Origin: Robertmurraya korlensis
GTDB lineage: Bacteria > Bacillota > Bacilli > Bacillales > Cytobacillaceae
Assembly: GCF_023715225.1 (NCBI RefSeq)
Contig: NZ_JAMBNS010000001.1
Location: forward strand, 372,001-436,000
Direction of reading: 5' to 3'
Length of the DNA stretch: 64,000 nt
Below, piece by piece: positions 16,395-29,277 of this stretch (position 1 is its first letter; the number at the start of each line of letters is the position of its first letter). Made by a program: the position numbers and the translations under genes. The notes below the pieces were generated by a model that was given only the letters and a program-made list of their open reading frames with translations, searched no databases and was not told the DNA's origin.

Positions 16395-16529
16395 TTATGC
16401 CCCTACGAGTTTAATGACAGTTGCAATGATAAATAAAGTTGCAAAAAAACCGAAGGAAACGATGAACCCTACACCAGAATCAACGGCGTCATTACGTTTA
16501 CTTTGCACATTTTTCTCAAATTCGTTCAC
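16395..16529 (-). CDS. yqzM: YqzM family small membrane protein
   Basis: This 44-residue protein starts MNEFEKNVQSKRNDAVDSG, followed by one transmembrane helix and ending IKLVGA. It matches the YqzM family over its whole length and lies between comEC and holA on the minus strand, as in B. subtilis. GTG 16529 has AGGAGGGG on the minus strand upstream. Function unknown. Confidence 0.9.
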   Translation of the reverse strand: MNEFEKNVQSKRNDAVDSGVGFIVSFGFFATLFIIATVIKLVGA

Positions 16530-16828
16530 AACTACCCCTCCTAATCAATCTTAGTATAAGCGATTTCATAAAAAAAATCTACCGATCCTCTGTTTCTTTT
16601 CCTTGCTTGTCAGTCATTGTCACAAATACTTTTTTGATGTACGGTAACAATAATGTATACAACGGGGGTTATCGCTGTAAAAGGAGTATCCTAGGCCTCT
16701 TTCTTCAGCGTTTCTATAGATGGGAATTGGTCAGGAGATTGATCAATTCCCTTTAAAATGCTTGTCAAATCCTTGATCCTTCATTAGGATAAATAAGTAA
16801 CCTATTTTCCTGAACGGAGCGAGGAAAA
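16530..16828. other. Intergenic region before holA with one orphan hairpin
   Basis: No supported gene. GGGAATTGGTC (16722-16732) and GATCAATTCCC (16741-16751) form an 11-bp stem (one wobble) without a clear T run. A 39-codon ORF starting at the ATG near 16638 has no ribosome-binding site. The region must carry the yqzM and holA promoters, but I see no strong match. Confidence 0.5.
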
Positions 16829-17851
16829 GTGATTTTTGATTTATGGAAGCAAATTAAGAGGAAAGAATTTTCTCCTATTTACGTATTGTATGGAACAGAA
16901 TCGTTTCTAATAAATGAAACAAAGCAGCTTTTTATACAAAATGTTTTGGGTGAAGATGAAAGTGATTTTAATCTATCCACCTATGATTTAGAAGAGATAT
17001 CGATTGAAGTGGCATTAGAGGATGCCGAAACAATCCCATTCTTAGGGGATAAAAGGCTGATATTTTTAAATAACCCAGGGTTCTTAACGGCTGAAAAAAC
17101 GAAAGATAAAGTGGAACATCAGCTAGGAAGACTAGAACAATACATGAAGGAACCGTCTCCTTATTCAATTGTTGTGATGGTAGCGCCATATGAAAAGCTG
17201 GACGAACGAAAAAAGCTAACAAAAGAATTAAAGAGAACAGCTGTTGTGGCAGAGGCAAAGAAACTTGGAGAACACGAACTAAAGAATTGGATTGTTCAAA
17301 GAGCTAAGACAAATGGAACAAGTATAGATGATGAGGCAGTAGAGCGGATGCTCGCATTAGCTGGGACGAATCTATTTTTATTAACCTCAGAAGTAGACAA
17401 GCTTAGCTTATACTGTAATGAGACAAAACAAATTGATGCTGAAACAGTAGAGAAGCTCGTGTCACGCTCTCTTGAACAAAATATATTTGCACTTGTTGAT
17501 AAAGTTGTGCATCGAAAAATAGACGAGGCATTACGTATTTATTATGATTTATTAAGGCAAAACGAAGAACCGCTCAAAATCTTAGCGATTATTGCAGGGC
17601 AGTTCCGTTTAATTTACCAGGTAAAGGAATTAGCAAGACGTGGATACGGTCAGCAGCAAATGGGAGGGTATTTAAAAGTACATCCATTCCGTGTGAAACT
17701 AGCTGCAGGACAAGCGATGCAATTTAGTGATGAAGAGCTAACAAAAATTATGAAAATGTTAGCAGATGCTGATTATCAAGCGAAAACAGGTGGTATGAAG
17801 AAGGAGCTTCTTATCGAAATGTTCTTATTTCATTTACATTCTGGTTCATAA
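16829..17851 (+). CDS. holA: DNA polymerase III subunit delta
   Basis: This 340-residue clamp-loader subunit (YqeN) opens the beta clamp. Characteristic segments are PIYVLYGTESFLINE near residues 16-30, GDKRLIFLNN near 73 and the C-terminal collar helices (PLKILAIIAGQFRLIYQVKEL near 250). The GTG start at 16829 is preceded by GGAGCGAGG. Monocistronic between the orphan hairpin and a bidirectional terminator. Confidence 0.94.
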   Translation: MIFDLWKQIKRKEFSPIYVLYGTESFLINETKQLFIQNVLGEDESDFNLSTYDLEEISIEVALEDAETIPFLGDKRLIFLNNPGFLTAEKTKDKVEHQLGRLEQYMKEPSPYSIVVMVAPYEKLDERKKLTKELKRTAVVAEAKKLGEHELKNWIVQRAKTNGTSIDDEAVERMLALAGTNLFLLTSEVDKLSLYCNETKQIDAETVEKLVSRSLEQNIFALVDKVVHRKIDEALRIYYDLLRQNEEPLKILAIIAGQFRLIYQVKELARRGYGQQQMGGYLKVHPFRVKLAAGQAMQFSDEELTKIMKMLADADYQAKTGGMKKELLIEMFLFHLHSGS

Positions 17852-17856
17852 ATCAA

Positions 17857-17889
17857 AAAAAGCTAGATCCGATAAGGATCTAGCTTTTT
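17857..17889. terminator. Bidirectional terminator between holA and rpsT
   Basis: AAAAGCTAGATCC and GGATCTAGCTTTT form a 13-bp perfect stem with a 5-base loop, with A and T runs on the two sides, between convergent genes. Confidence 0.92.
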
Positions 17890-17908
17890 ATCTATGAGTA
17901 GCAAAAAA

Positions 17909-18175
17909 TTAAGAGTTTAATGAGTTTAATTTCTTCATTAAACGAGACTTTTTGCGAGCAGCAGCATTTTTATGGATAAGACCTTTTGCTGCAGCTTTGT
18001 CAAGTTTACTTGCAGCAAGAGCAAAGCTCTCTTGTGCAGTAGTAGCGTCACCGTTTACGATAGCTGATTCTACTTTCTTAACAGCAGTACGTGTTGCAGA
18101 TTTCACCATCGTGTTACGTGCATTACGCTCTTCGCTTGTTTTCACGCGCTTGATTGCAGATTTAATATTTGGCAT
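17909..18175 (-). CDS. rpsT: 30S ribosomal protein S20
   Basis: This 88-residue basic helical protein starts [20 protein letters not shown]; it binds 16S rRNA early in 30S assembly. ATG 18175 has GGAGGTGAAAAGA upstream on the minus strand. The in-frame GTG at 18184 sits inside that ribosome-binding site and is rejected. Confidence 0.97.
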   Translation of the reverse strand: MPNIKSAIKRVKTSEERNARNTMVKSATRTAVKKVESAIVNGDATTAQESFALAASKLDKAAAKGLIHKNAAARKKSRLMKKLNSLNS

Positions 18176-18257
18176 TCTTTTCACCTCCTACAAAGCATCG
18201 AGTTTATATACTCGACAATCACCATTCATTAATTTACGTAAATTAAGAACAAAACAC

Positions 18258-18286
18258 ATTTTATCATTCGGTGAATACTATTGCAA
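18258..18286 (-). promoter_or_regulatory. Sigma-A promoter of rpsT
   Basis: On the minus strand, -35 TTGCAA (18281-18286), 17-base spacer, -10 TAAAAT (18258-18263), leaving a leader of about 75 bases before rpsT. Confidence 0.7.
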
Positions 18287-18398
18287 TACTTTTCAATGGA
18301 AATATATCCATCGATATCACTTGATTTGAATGGTTTTATTTAGAAAAGGAAATAATAGTTGCTAGTTTATGATCTAATTTGACGAAAGAGAGGGGCTT

Positions 18399-19526
18399 AT
18401 GATGAAAGAATCAATAGATTTGAGTAAATATTCCATCCGCACCGATTTGGCAGTAGAGGCAAGGGAGATGGTGATTGCAAGCAGGGGGAACAATGTAACA
18501 GATGAACAAGATCTCTCTAATATACATGGTGTGGTTATTAAAGAAAAGGAAGAGAACGGAATCAAGCTATCGTTGGTAGAAGTGTCGAAGGAAGGAGAGA
18601 AAGAGCTAAATAAAAAAGCTGGAAAGTATTTAACCATCGAAGTACAAGGAATTAGACAGCAGGACACTGATTTACAAAAAAAGGTTGAAGAAACGTTTGC
18701 GAGAGAATTCTCTCATTTTATAAGTGGACTAGGAATAAATAAAGATGCATCTTGCCTTGTAGTTGGCTTAGGGAATTGGAATGTTACTCCTGATGCTCTG
18801 GGGCCCCAGGTGTGTGAAAATCTATTAGTTACGCGACATTTATATCAATTAAGTCCTGAGAGTGTGGACGAAGGATATCGCCCAGTAAGTGCGTTAGCTC
18901 CTGGTGTGATGGGCTTAACTGGTATAGAAACAAGTGACATTATTATGGGAGTGGTTGAAAAAACGAAGCCTGACTTTGTCATCGCTATTGACGCGTTAGC
19001 TTCACGATCCATTGAGAGGGTCAATTCCACGGTCCAAATATCTAATACAGGAATACATCCAGGATCTGGGGTTGGGAATAAGCGTAAAGAGCTTAGTGAA
19101 GAAACATTAGGAATACCAGTGATCGCAGTGGGTGTACCAACAGTGGTGGATGCGGTTTCTATTACAAGTGATACGATTGATTTTATTTTAAAGCATTTTG
19201 GACGGGAGCTTAAAGAAGGAAATCGACCTTCTAGGGCATTAGCACCAGCAGGAATGACTTTTGGTGAGAAGAAAAAATTGACTGACGAAGATATGCCTGA
19301 AGAGCATCACCGAAATACTTTTCTTGGAATGATTGGTACTTTAGAAGAAGAAGAAAAAAGAAGATTAATTCATGAAGTATTATCTCCGCTAGGACATAAT
19401 TTGATGGTAACGCCAAAGGAAGTGGATGTATTTATTGAAGATATGTCCAATTTAATTGCAAATGGATTAAATGCAGCTTTGCATGATGCCGTAAACCAAG
19501 ATAATGCAGGTTTCTATACTAGATAG
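18399..19526 (+). CDS. gpr: Germination protease GPR
   Basis: This 375-residue aspartic-like protease degrades small acid-soluble spore proteins at germination. It is made as a zymogen; the segment [10 protein letters not shown] (about 11-20) resembles the SASP cleavage site and holds the autoprocessing position. The core motif [14 protein letters not shown] lies near 123-136 and [11 protein letters not shown] near 192. ATG 18399 or 18402 could start it; both leave the same pro-sequence. Expected to be forespore (sigma-G) expressed; I could not fix a convincing promoter. Confidence 0.95.
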   Translation: MMKESIDLSKYSIRTDLAVEAREMVIASRGNNVTDEQDLSNIHGVVIKEKEENGIKLSLVEVSKEGEKELNKKAGKYLTIEVQGIRQQDTDLQKKVEETFAREFSHFISGLGINKDASCLVVGLGNWNVTPDALGPQVCENLLVTRHLYQLSPESVDEGYRPVSALAPGVMGLTGIETSDIIMGVVEKTKPDFVIAIDALASRSIERVNSTVQISNTGIHPGSGVGNKRKELSEETLGIPVIAVGVPTVVDAVSITSDTIDFILKHFGRELKEGNRPSRALAPAGMTFGEKKKLTDEDMPEEHHRNTFLGMIGTLEEEEKRRLIHEVLSPLGHNLMVTPKEVDVFIEDMSNLIANGLNAALHDAVNQDNAGFYTR

Positions 19527-19602
19527 AGATCGTCAAAATTTATTGTTCTACCTTCTCTAGTAAGTACATATCATTTACTAGACTAGGCTAAGAGGTGGAA
19601 TA

Positions 19603-20799
19603 ATGAAACTACAAAAAACGCCCTATGTTGTAACTATTCAAGGGACAAGCATATTAAAGCTCATTTTATCGTGTTTGTTGTTGATTTTCCTACTCTTTTC
19701 TGTGAGCGGACTGTTAACTTCTTTAAACCCACAATATCAACTTAGGTCATCGAGTGTGAACAAAGCGACAATGAATGTGAGCGGAAATGTACTCTATCAG
19801 TTGATGGCTAGAGAAAACCATTATTTTATGAGTGGTTTAGTAGAAAAAGATGATGTTCCGAGTATGTCGAGTGTCTTGTTTAAAGCCTCCACAAATGTGA
19901 ATCTTGATGATCCACGGAGCTTATTAGGGAGAGAACTTCCGGGATTTTCCTTATTTGATGGAAAAATTCTTGTTGCTGGTGAAGGAACCAATTATACGAA
20001 TATGCCAATTGAATCAGCTCCACCAGAGGAAGCGCTGAACACAGAAAATGAGGCAAGCTTGCAAAACACGGACGATATTACAAAGGAAGAACCAAATAAG
20101 GTAACTCCACCTTTAACAACAGGTGATCAAAAGGTAGCTTATATTTATTTCTCTCATACAAGAGAATCCTATCTGCCTTATCTAAAAGGAGTGACGGATC
20201 CAAATAGTGCACAACACTCGGAAATAAATGTAACGAAAATAGGTGATCGCTTGCAAGAGAGGTTAGAAGGGTATGGGGTTGGCACAATAGTGGATAAAAC
20301 GGATATAACGAATCGCTTAAATTCAAATGGCTGGACGTATGGTCGGTCGTATGATGCTTCTAGGGCTCTTGTACAAGAAGCAATGACTGGCAATTCTAAC
20401 TTATCGTATTTAATCGATATTCATCGTGATTCAAGAAGAAAAGAAGATACAACGAAAGTTATCAATGGAAAATCATATGCGAAGCTAGCCTTTGTGATTG
20501 GTGCAGAACATCCAAATTACGAAAAGAACTTAAAGTTAGCGACAGAAATCCACAAAAAACTCGAGGAGAAATATCCTGGTTTAAGCAGAGGAATCATCCA
20601 AAAAAGTGGAGCTAGTACAAATGGTCGTTTCAATCAGGACCTTTCTGGAAATGCTCTATTAGTTGAGTTTGGTGGGGTGGATAACAACTTTGATGAGCTT
20701 AATCTTTCTGCCGATGCATTTGCCGATGTATTTAGCGAGATATTCTGGGAAGCAGAAAAGGTGAATTACCCAGTAACCGTTCCTTCTGAGGAACAATAA
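19603..20799 (+). CDS. spoIIP: Stage II sporulation protein P (cell-wall amidase/endopeptidase)
   Basis: This 398-residue membrane-anchored protein helps SpoIID and SpoIIM thin septal peptidoglycan during engulfment. There is a transmembrane anchor at about 17-39, a linker with an acidic, Thr/Pro-rich stretch (about 145-175), then the catalytic domain with VAYIYFSHTRESYLP near 184, LIDIHRDSRRK near 274 and LLVEFGGVDNN near 354. ATG 19603 follows AGAGGTGG. It follows gpr and precedes yqxA, as in B. subtilis. Confidence 0.95.
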   Translation: MKLQKTPYVVTIQGTSILKLILSCLLLIFLLFSVSGLLTSLNPQYQLRSSSVNKATMNVSGNVLYQLMARENHYFMSGLVEKDDVPSMSSVLFKASTNVNLDDPRSLLGRELPGFSLFDGKILVAGEGTNYTNMPIESAPPEEALNTENEASLQNTDDITKEEPNKVTPPLTTGDQKVAYIYFSHTRESYLPYLKGVTDPNSAQHSEINVTKIGDRLQERLEGYGVGTIVDKTDITNRLNSNGWTYGRSYDASRALVQEAMTGNSNLSYLIDIHRDSRRKEDTTKVINGKSYAKLAFVIGAEHPNYEKNLKLATEIHKKLEEKYPGLSRGIIQKSGASTNGRFNQDLSGNALLVEFGGVDNNFDELNLSADAFADVFSEIFWEAEKVNYPVTVPSEEQ

Positions 20800-20818
20800 T
20801 GTTAATTTAGGTGATATT

Positions 20819-21148
20819 ATGAAAATGTTTATGTTTAAAAGCATATTGCTAATGTCTCTCATGTTTGTATCAGTTTTATTTGGGATGCAAATTGCAAACG
20901 ATGGGATCGTAAACATGAAGGGATTTGAAGATCCTAATTTTAAAGGCGCATTCACCATTAACGAACAAGAAGAAAATGTCCAAGTATCCGTACTTGGAAA
21001 TAATGTAGATAGTCACGATATTAACAAAAAGAGAGAGCAGCTAGAAGAGATGGAAGCCTATAATTTCTTCTCAGACTTAGGAAAAACACTAGCAGACATC
21101 GTAACGGGTATAGTAGATATAACAATTGATCTTATTAGAAACAGCTAA
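20819..21148 (+). CDS. yqxA: YqxA family membrane-anchored protein
   Basis: This 109-residue protein has an N-terminal signal anchor (about residues 3-22) followed by a short charged extracytoplasmic part. It lies 19 bases after spoIIP, as yqxA does in B. subtilis, and is probably co-transcribed. Function unknown. The assignment rests on synteny, length and the N-terminal anchor. Confidence 0.8.
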   Translation: MKMFMFKSILLMSLMFVSVLFGMQIANDGIVNMKGFEDPNFKGAFTINEQEENVQVSVLGNNVDSHDINKKREQLEEMEAYNFFSDLGKTLADIVTGIVDITIDLIRNS

Positions 21149-21150
21149 AA

Positions 21151-21179
21151 ATGCGGCAATCTCAGGATTGCTGTTTTTC
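21151..21179 (+). terminator. Terminator after yqxA
   Basis: CGGCAATC pairs with GATTGCTG (one wobble) and is followed by TTTTT. Confidence 0.75.
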
Positions 21180-21284
21180 TTTGATATGACAAGTTGCTTC
21201 CGCTTTTCTCTATTGAATCTTCGAAACCCTACTGCTATAATCAAAAATAGTGTATACGTGCGAAGTATAGTAGGAGTGAACCGA

Positions 21285-23120
21285 ATGAACAGACAAGACA
21301 GACTAAATAGACAAGAAAAAATCAGGAATTTTTCTATCATTGCACATATTGACCATGGGAAATCCACATTAGCTGACCGCATTCTTGAAAAAACGAATGC
21401 GCTAACAGCTAGAGAAATGAAGGACCAGTTACTAGATTCGATGGACCTTGAAAGAGAACGTGGAATTACAATCAAATTAAATTCTGTGCAATTAAAATAT
21501 CAAGCAAAGGATGGAGAGATATACACTTTCCATTTAATCGATACACCTGGGCACGTCGACTTCACGTATGAGGTATCTCGAAGCTTAGCGGCTTGTGAAG
21601 GAGCTGTCCTTGTGGTGGATGCAGCACAAGGAATTGAAGCTCAAACATTAGCAAATGTTTACTTAGCGTTAGATAATGACCTTGAAATTGTACCAGTTAT
21701 TAATAAAATTGACTTACCAAGTGCAGATCCTGAACGTGTGCGTAATGAGATTGAAGAAGTAATTGGACTAGATGCATCTGAGGCGGTATTAGCAAGTGCA
21801 AAGGCCGGAATTGGAATTGAAGATATACTAGAGCAAGTAGTAGAAAAGGTACCTGCACCTACTGGTGATCCCGATGCACCTTTAAAAGCGCTCATCTTTG
21901 ACTCTCTCTATGATGCTTATCGTGGAGTGGTTGCTTATATTCGTGTCGTTGATGGTACGGTAAAAGTGGGAGACAAAATCCGTATGATGGCAACCGGAAA
22001 AGAATTTGAAGTTACAGAAGTAGGGGTATTCACACCAAAGTCAACTCCTAGTCCAGAACTTACTGTTGGTGATGTTGGATTCTTAACAGCAGCTATTAAG
22101 AATGTTGGAGACACACGAGTGGGGGATACGATTACTAGTGTGAAAAATGGAGCAACAGAAGCTCTTCCAGGTTACCGCCGTTTAAATCCAATGGTATATT
22201 GTGGTTTGTATCCAATTGATAGTGCAAAGTTTAATGATTTGCGAGAAGCATTAGAAAAGTTAGAACTAAATGATTCTGCTCTTCAATTTGAGCCAGAAAC
22301 TTCTCAGGCGCTCGGTTTCGGTTTCCGTTGTGGATTCCTAGGATTACTCCATATGGAAATTATTCAAGAGCGTATTGAAAGAGAGTTCAAAATTGACTTG
22401 ATTACAACAGCACCAAGCGTTATTTATCACGTGATAATGACGGATGGTACGGAAATTAAAGTTGATAATCCTTCAAACATGCCAGATCCTCAAAAAATTG
22501 CCCGTGTTGAAGAGCCCTATGTAAAAGCTACCATGATGGCTCCTAATGACTATGTTGGTGCGATTATGGAACTTTGTCAGGAAAAACGAGGAATCTTTAT
22601 CGATATGCAATATATGGATGAGACTCGTGTAAACATTGTGTATGAGATTCCGTTATCAGAAATCGTATATGATTTCTTCGATCAATTAAAGTCAAGTACA
22701 AAAGGTTACGCGTCATTTGATTACGAGTTAATTGGCTACAAAGAATCTAAACTTGTTAAGATGGATATTCTCCTTAATGCTGAAAAGGTTGATGCGTTAA
22801 GCTTTATTGTTCATAAAGACTTTGCTTACGAACGTGGAAAAGTCATTGTTGAAAAGCTGAAGGAATTAATACCAAGACAACAGTTCGAGGTTCCAATTCA
22901 AGCGGCTATTGGACAAAAAATTGTAGCGCGTTCGACGATTAAAGCGATGCGTAAAAACGTATTAGCCAAATGTTATGGTGGAGATATCTCGCGTAAGCGT
23001 AAGTTACTTGAAAAGCAAAAAGAAGGTAAAAAGCGGATGAAGCAGGTAGGTTCTGTAGAGGTGCCTCAAGAAGCATTCATGGCCGTGTTGAAAATGGATG
23101 ATACAAACTCAAAGAAGTAG
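21285..23120 (+). CDS. lepA: Elongation factor 4 (LepA)
   Basis: This 611-residue translational GTPase acts on ribosomes during elongation or 30S biogenesis. G1 AHIDHGKST lies near residues 18-26, G3 DTPGHVDF near 84, G4 NKID near 138; the LepA-specific C-terminal domain ends in [18 protein letters not shown] 21285 with TAGGAGTG upstream gives the standard length. The longer frame from 21126 crosses the yqxA terminator and is rejected. Confidence 0.97.
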   Translation: MNRQDRLNRQEKIRNFSIIAHIDHGKSTLADRILEKTNALTAREMKDQLLDSMDLERERGITIKLNSVQLKYQAKDGEIYTFHLIDTPGHVDFTYEVSRSLAACEGAVLVVDAAQGIEAQTLANVYLALDNDLEIVPVINKIDLPSADPERVRNEIEEVIGLDASEAVLASAKAGIGIEDILEQVVEKVPAPTGDPDAPLKALIFDSLYDAYRGVVAYIRVVDGTVKVGDKIRMMATGKEFEVTEVGVFTPKSTPSPELTVGDVGFLTAAIKNVGDTRVGDTITSVKNGATEALPGYRRLNPMVYCGLYPIDSAKFNDLREALEKLELNDSALQFEPETSQALGFGFRCGFLGLLHMEIIQERIEREFKIDLITTAPSVIYHVIMTDGTEIKVDNPSNMPDPQKIARVEEPYVKATMMAPNDYVGAIMELCQEKRGIFIDMQYMDETRVNIVYEIPLSEIVYDFFDQLKSSTKGYASFDYELIGYKESKLVKMDILLNAEKVDALSFIVHKDFAYERGKVIVEKLKELIPRQQFEVPIQAAIGQKIVARSTIKAMRKNVLAKCYGGDISRKRKLLEKQKEGKKRMKQVGSVEVPQEAFMAVLKMDDTNSKK

Positions 23121-23138
23121 ATGATTTGATTTTAAAGG

Positions 23139-23183
23139 AAAGGTTAGATAAGCTTGATAAATCAAGTGATCTAACCTTTTTTG
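23139..23183 (+). terminator. Terminator between lepA and hemW
   Basis: AAAGGTTAGAT and ATCTAACCTTT form the outer stem, with CTTGA/TCAAG as inner stem, then a T run. Confidence 0.9.
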
Positions 23184-23218
23184 ATTGCAAAAAAGATATA
23201 TTTTAAGGTTGTGTAAAA

Positions 23219-24358
23219 ATGGTAAAAGCAGCATATATTCATATCCCGTTCTGTGAGCATATTTGTCACTATTGTGATTTTAATAAGGTCTTCTTAAAAG
23301 GCCAGCCTGTCGATGAGTATCTAGACGCTCTTGATGAGGAAATTCGATTAACTCTAGAAAAGCATCCTGCAGATCCTCTTCATTCTGTATTTGTAGGCGG
23401 TGGAACTCCAACCTCATTAACTGAAAAACAATTGCAACGATTATTATTATCCATAAAAAAATATCTACCATTAGAACATAATGCAGAGTTTACGTTTGAA
23501 GCCAATCCAGGGGACTTGTCTGATGAAAAGTTTCGTGTGCTATACGAGGGTGGAGTCAATCGATTAAGCTTTGGTGTGCAAACCTTTGATAATCAGTTGC
23601 TGAAGGCGATTGGAAGAACCCATCGAGCGGAGGATGTGTTCGCCTCTATTGAGAAAGCCAAGAAAGTTGGGTTTGATAATATTAGTGTAGATTTAATTTA
23701 TAGTTTGCCGAATCAAACGCTAGATAGTTTTAAAGAAACACTACAAACGGCTCTCTCCCTGGATATTCAACACTACTCTGGGTACTCCCTCATTATTGAA
23801 CCCAAAACGGTGTTTTATAACCAGATGAGAAAAGGAAAGCTGCCTGTTCCAGGTGAAGATGCTGAAGCGGAAATGTATTCATTACTGATGGAGCAGATGG
23901 AGTTAGCTGGATTTCAGCAATACGAGATTTCCAACTTCGCTCTTCCAGGATACGAAAGCAAGCATAATTTAACATATTGGAATAACGAGGAATACTATGG
24001 ATTTGGTGCTGGGTCTCATAGCTATGTTTCTGGAGAGAGGATTGCCAACCATGGTCCTTTAAAAAAATATATGGATCCCATTTGGAATGGTGATCTACCT
24101 TCTCATAATATTCACAAAGTGGAGAACAATGAAAAGTGGGAGGAAGAAATGTTCCTCGGTTTAAGGAAAATGGAAGGAATCAGCGTAGACCACTTCCTTC
24201 AAAAATTCGGGGTCGATCCGCTTTCTCTATTTAAGAAAGAGATAGATTCTTTACAAGATCGTGATTTAATCTCAGTACAGGAGGGCAAAATTGCCTTAAC
24301 AAAAAAAGGGCGGTTTTTAGGAAATGAAGTGTTTCAATCATTTATTGGCGTGATCTAA
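23219..24358 (+). CDS. hemW: Radical SAM heme chaperone HemW
   Basis: This 379-residue protein has the radical-SAM cysteine motif CEHICHYCDF at about residues 12-21 and the HemN-like GGGTPTSL near 62. It lacks the N-terminal extension of true HemN coproporphyrinogen dehydrogenase, so the heme-chaperone (HemW/YggW) role is the better name. ATG 23219 has only a weak AAGGTTGTG upstream. It lies between lepA and hrcA, as in B. subtilis. Confidence 0.92.
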   Translation: MVKAAYIHIPFCEHICHYCDFNKVFLKGQPVDEYLDALDEEIRLTLEKHPADPLHSVFVGGGTPTSLTEKQLQRLLLSIKKYLPLEHNAEFTFEANPGDLSDEKFRVLYEGGVNRLSFGVQTFDNQLLKAIGRTHRAEDVFASIEKAKKVGFDNISVDLIYSLPNQTLDSFKETLQTALSLDIQHYSGYSLIIEPKTVFYNQMRKGKLPVPGEDAEAEMYSLLMEQMELAGFQQYEISNFALPGYESKHNLTYWNNEEYYGFGAGSHSYVSGERIANHGPLKKYMDPIWNGDLPSHNIHKVENNEKWEEEMFLGLRKMEGISVDHFLQKFGVDPLSLFKKEIDSLQDRDLISVQEGKIALTKKGRFLGNEVFQSFIGVI

Positions 24359-24361
24359 ATG

Positions 24362-24389
24362 TTGACATATAGCCCTAACATTTGATAAT
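24362..24389 (+). promoter_or_regulatory. Sigma-A promoter of the hrcA operon
   Basis: A perfect -35 TTGACA (24362-24367) and GATAAT (24384-24389) are 16 bases apart, just upstream of CIRCE. Confidence 0.8.
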
Positions 24390-24401
24390 TTATTATTAGA
24401 T

Positions 24402-24428
24402 TTAGCACTCGTTAGAAGAGAGTGCTAA
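24402..24428. promoter_or_regulatory. CIRCE operator (HrcA binding site)
   Basis: TTAGCACTC-N9-GAGTGCTAA matches the CIRCE consensus exactly. HrcA binds it and represses the heat-shock operon; it lies between the promoter and hrcA, giving autoregulation. Confidence 0.97.
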
Positions 24429-24443
24429 CAGAGGTGATGAAAC

Positions 24444-25475
24444 ATGTTAACAGATCGTCAGTTGTTAATTTTTCAGGTGATTGTTGATGATTTCATTCGT
24501 TCTGCTCAGCCGATTGGATCTAGAAGTTTGTCGAAAAAAGAGGATATTAGTTTTAGCTCTGCTACGATTCGCAATGATATGGCTGATTTAGAGGAGCTAG
24601 GCTTTCTGGAGAAGACACATACTTCTTCTGGAAGAATTCCGTCCGAGAAAGGCTATCGTTTTTATGTAGATCATCTTCTTGCCCCACAGAAGCTTGATCA
24701 GCATGATATGCATTCGGTCAAATCGATTTTTGCTGAAAGGCTTTATGAACTTGAAAAAATCGTACAAAAATCTGCGAAGATTTTATCTGATCTGACCAAT
24801 TATACTTCTATCGTTCTTGGACCTGCCGTAAGAGAGAATAAGCTTAAGAAGATTCAAATTGTTCCACTTAATAAGGAAACAGCTATCGCGATCATTGTGA
24901 CTGATAAAGGACATGTAGACAATCGGATGTTTCATCTTCCTGAGGGGTTAGATGCAAGTGATATCGAAAAGATGGTCAATATCCTTAATGAACGTTTAAC
25001 TGGTGTCCCACTTGAAGATTTAAATGATAAGATCTATAAAGAGGTAGCCACTTTACTCAGACAACATATCCGTAATTATGATTCCATGCTTCATGCATTC
25101 GCTGATACGTTGAAGATTCCATCAAATGAAAAGGTGTTTTTTGGTGGAAGAACCAATATTCTTAGTCAACCGGAATTCCATGATATCGAAAAGGTAAAAA
25201 GCCTTTTAAACATGATAGAGCATGAAAAAAGCATGTACGATTTGATTCGGAAAAATCCGACGGGGATTCATGTGAAAATTGGGAAAGAAAACAACAATTC
25301 AGCAATGGAGAATTGTAGTTTAATTACAGCTACGTATTCTGTAGGTGAAGAACAACTAGGTACTATTGCTATTTTAGGCCCTACTAGAATGGAGTACTCT
25401 CGAGTGATCAGCTTATTACAAACGATTAGCCAAGATTTAACTTCTGTACTAACCAAGCTGTATCAAAATAAATAA
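24444..25475 (+). CDS. hrcA: Heat-inducible transcription repressor HrcA
   Basis: This 343-residue repressor has an N-terminal winged helix ([16 protein letters not shown], then [10 protein letters not shown] and [17 protein letters not shown]) and a C-terminal GAF-like domain. It binds CIRCE and depends on GroE for activity. ATG 24444 follows AGAGGTGATG. It is the first gene of the dnaK operon. Confidence 0.97.
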   Translation: MLTDRQLLIFQVIVDDFIRSAQPIGSRSLSKKEDISFSSATIRNDMADLEELGFLEKTHTSSGRIPSEKGYRFYVDHLLAPQKLDQHDMHSVKSIFAERLYELEKIVQKSAKILSDLTNYTSIVLGPAVRENKLKKIQIVPLNKETAIAIIVTDKGHVDNRMFHLPEGLDASDIEKMVNILNERLTGVPLEDLNDKIYKEVATLLRQHIRNYDSMLHAFADTLKIPSNEKVFFGGRTNILSQPEFHDIEKVKSLLNMIEHEKSMYDLIRKNPTGIHVKIGKENNNSAMENCSLITATYSVGEEQLGTIAILGPTRMEYSRVISLLQTISQDLTSVLTKLYQNK

Positions 25476-25487
25476 CGGTGGTGATTA

Positions 25488-25510
25488 TGTTAAGGAGAGT
25501 CTTCCTTAGC
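25488..25510 (+). other. Small hairpin between hrcA and grpE
   Basis: TAAGGA (25491-25496) and TCCTTA (25503-25508) form a 6-bp stem. Processing of the hrcA-grpE junction is known in B. subtilis, and a stem-loop here would fit, but this is inferred. Confidence 0.4.
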
Positions 25511-25563
25511 ATATCCCCACTATTTATAAATGAAGAAGGAACACTTTAAGGGAGGTGAGTAAT

Positions 25564-28009
<2,446 letters not shown>

Positions 28010-28028
28010 GTTTAGGCTAACTAGCTTA

Positions 28029-28068
28029 GAAAAAGTCAAAGTCAAATCCAAGCGACTTTGGCTTTTTC
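28029..28068 (+). terminator. Long hairpin terminator between dnaK and dnaJ
   Basis: GAAAAAGTCAAAGTC and GACTTTGGCTTTTTC form a 15-bp stem with one wobble and a 10-base loop. It probably attenuates transcription of dnaJ and downstream genes. Confidence 0.85.
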
Positions 28069-28069
28069 A

Positions 28070-28099
28070 TTGCTTTGGGTTGAATGATAATGTTAAAAT
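28070..28099 (+). promoter_or_regulatory. Candidate internal promoter of dnaJ
   Basis: TTGCTT (28070-28075), 18-base spacer, TAAAAT (28094-28099). B. subtilis has a vegetative promoter at this junction; the match here is moderate. Confidence 0.45.
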
Positions 28100-28135
28100 A
28101 ACCTTTATGTGAAATGATTCGGGGAGTGGGCAATC

Positions 28136-29257
28136 ATGAGTAAAAGGGACTACTATGAGGTACTTGGAGTAAGTAAAAGTGCTTCAAAGGATGAGATAAA
28201 AAAGGCGTACCGAAAGTTATCGAAAAAGTATCATCCTGATATAAATAAGGAAGCAGATGCAGATGAGAAGTTCAAAGAGGTAAAAGAAGCATATGAGGTA
28301 TTAAGTGACGACCAAAAGAAAGCACACTATGATCAATTTGGTCACACGGATCCTAACCAAGGTTTTGGTGGAGGAGACTTCGGTGGTTTTGGTGGTTTTG
28401 AGGATATATTTAGCACGTTCTTTGGCGGTGGTGGGTCAAGAAGAAGAGATCCTAATGCACCAAGACAAGGAGCTGACCTACAATATACAATGACCCTAAG
28501 CTTTGAGGAAGCGGTTTTCGGAAAAGAAACCGATTTGGAAATACCGAGAGAAGAAAATTGTGAAACATGTCACGGATCTGGAGCTAAACCAGGTACGAAG
28601 CCGGATACTTGTAGTCATTGTCATGGGTCTGGTCAGTTGAATGTGGAGCAAAATACACCATTTGGCCGGATTGTGAATCGTCGAGTTTGTCATTACTGTA
28701 GTGGAACTGGGAAACAGATTAAAGACAAGTGTTCAACATGTGGTGGAACAGGGAAAGTGAAGAAGCGTCGTAAGATTCATGTAAAGATTCCTGCAGGTAT
28801 TGATGATGGTCAACAGCTTCGTGTTGCTGGTCAAGGGGAACCTGGAGTAAATGGTGGACCGGCAGGAGATCTATATGTTGTATTCCATGTCCGTTCACAT
28901 GAATTCTTTGAACGTGATGGAGACGATATCTATTGTGAAATGCCGATTACTTTTGTTCAAGCCGCACTTGGTGATGAAGTGGAAGTACCAACATTACATG
29001 GGAAAGTAAAACTGAAAGTGCCTGCTGGTACTCAAACTGGAACCAAATTCCGATTGAAAGGAAAAGGTGTTCCAAACGTAAGAGGCTATGGTACAGGGGA
29101 TCAACATATTATTATTCGAATCTTAACACCGACTAAGTTAACTGAAAAGCAAAAGCAATTGCTGCATGAGTTTGCAGAGGTAAGCGGAAGCGTACCTCAA
29201 GGTGAGCATGAAGAAGGTTTTTTTTCAAAAGTAAAAAGAGCATTTAAAGGCGAATAA
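28136..29257 (+). CDS. dnaJ: Molecular chaperone DnaJ (Hsp40)
   Basis: This 373-residue co-chaperone has a J domain with HPD (KYHPDIN near residue 32), a Gly/Phe-rich linker (about 75-105), and a zinc domain with four CxxCxGxG repeats ([32 protein letters not shown], about 143-210). ATG 28136 follows GGGGAGTGGG. It activates DnaK ATP hydrolysis. Confidence 0.97.
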   Translation: MSKRDYYEVLGVSKSASKDEIKKAYRKLSKKYHPDINKEADADEKFKEVKEAYEVLSDDQKKAHYDQFGHTDPNQGFGGGDFGGFGGFEDIFSTFFGGGGSRRRDPNAPRQGADLQYTMTLSFEEAVFGKETDLEIPREENCETCHGSGAKPGTKPDTCSHCHGSGQLNVEQNTPFGRIVNRRVCHYCSGTGKQIKDKCSTCGGTGKVKKRRKIHVKIPAGIDDGQQLRVAGQGEPGVNGGPAGDLYVVFHVRSHEFFERDGDDIYCEMPITFVQAALGDEVEVPTLHGKVKLKVPAGTQTGTKFRLKGKGVPNVRGYGTGDQHIIIRILTPTKLTEKQKQLLHEFAEVSGSVPQGEHEEGFFSKVKRAFKGE

Positions 29258-29277
29258 AAGGAATAGGAGTTGGTAGT

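Noticed and set aside
16638-16757. 39-codon plus-strand ORF before holA
   Set aside because: No ribosome-binding site and no family resemblance; overlaps the orphan hairpin.
17952-18329. Plus-strand ORF over rpsT
   Set aside because: Antisense to ribosomal protein S20, which is certain; no supporting signals.
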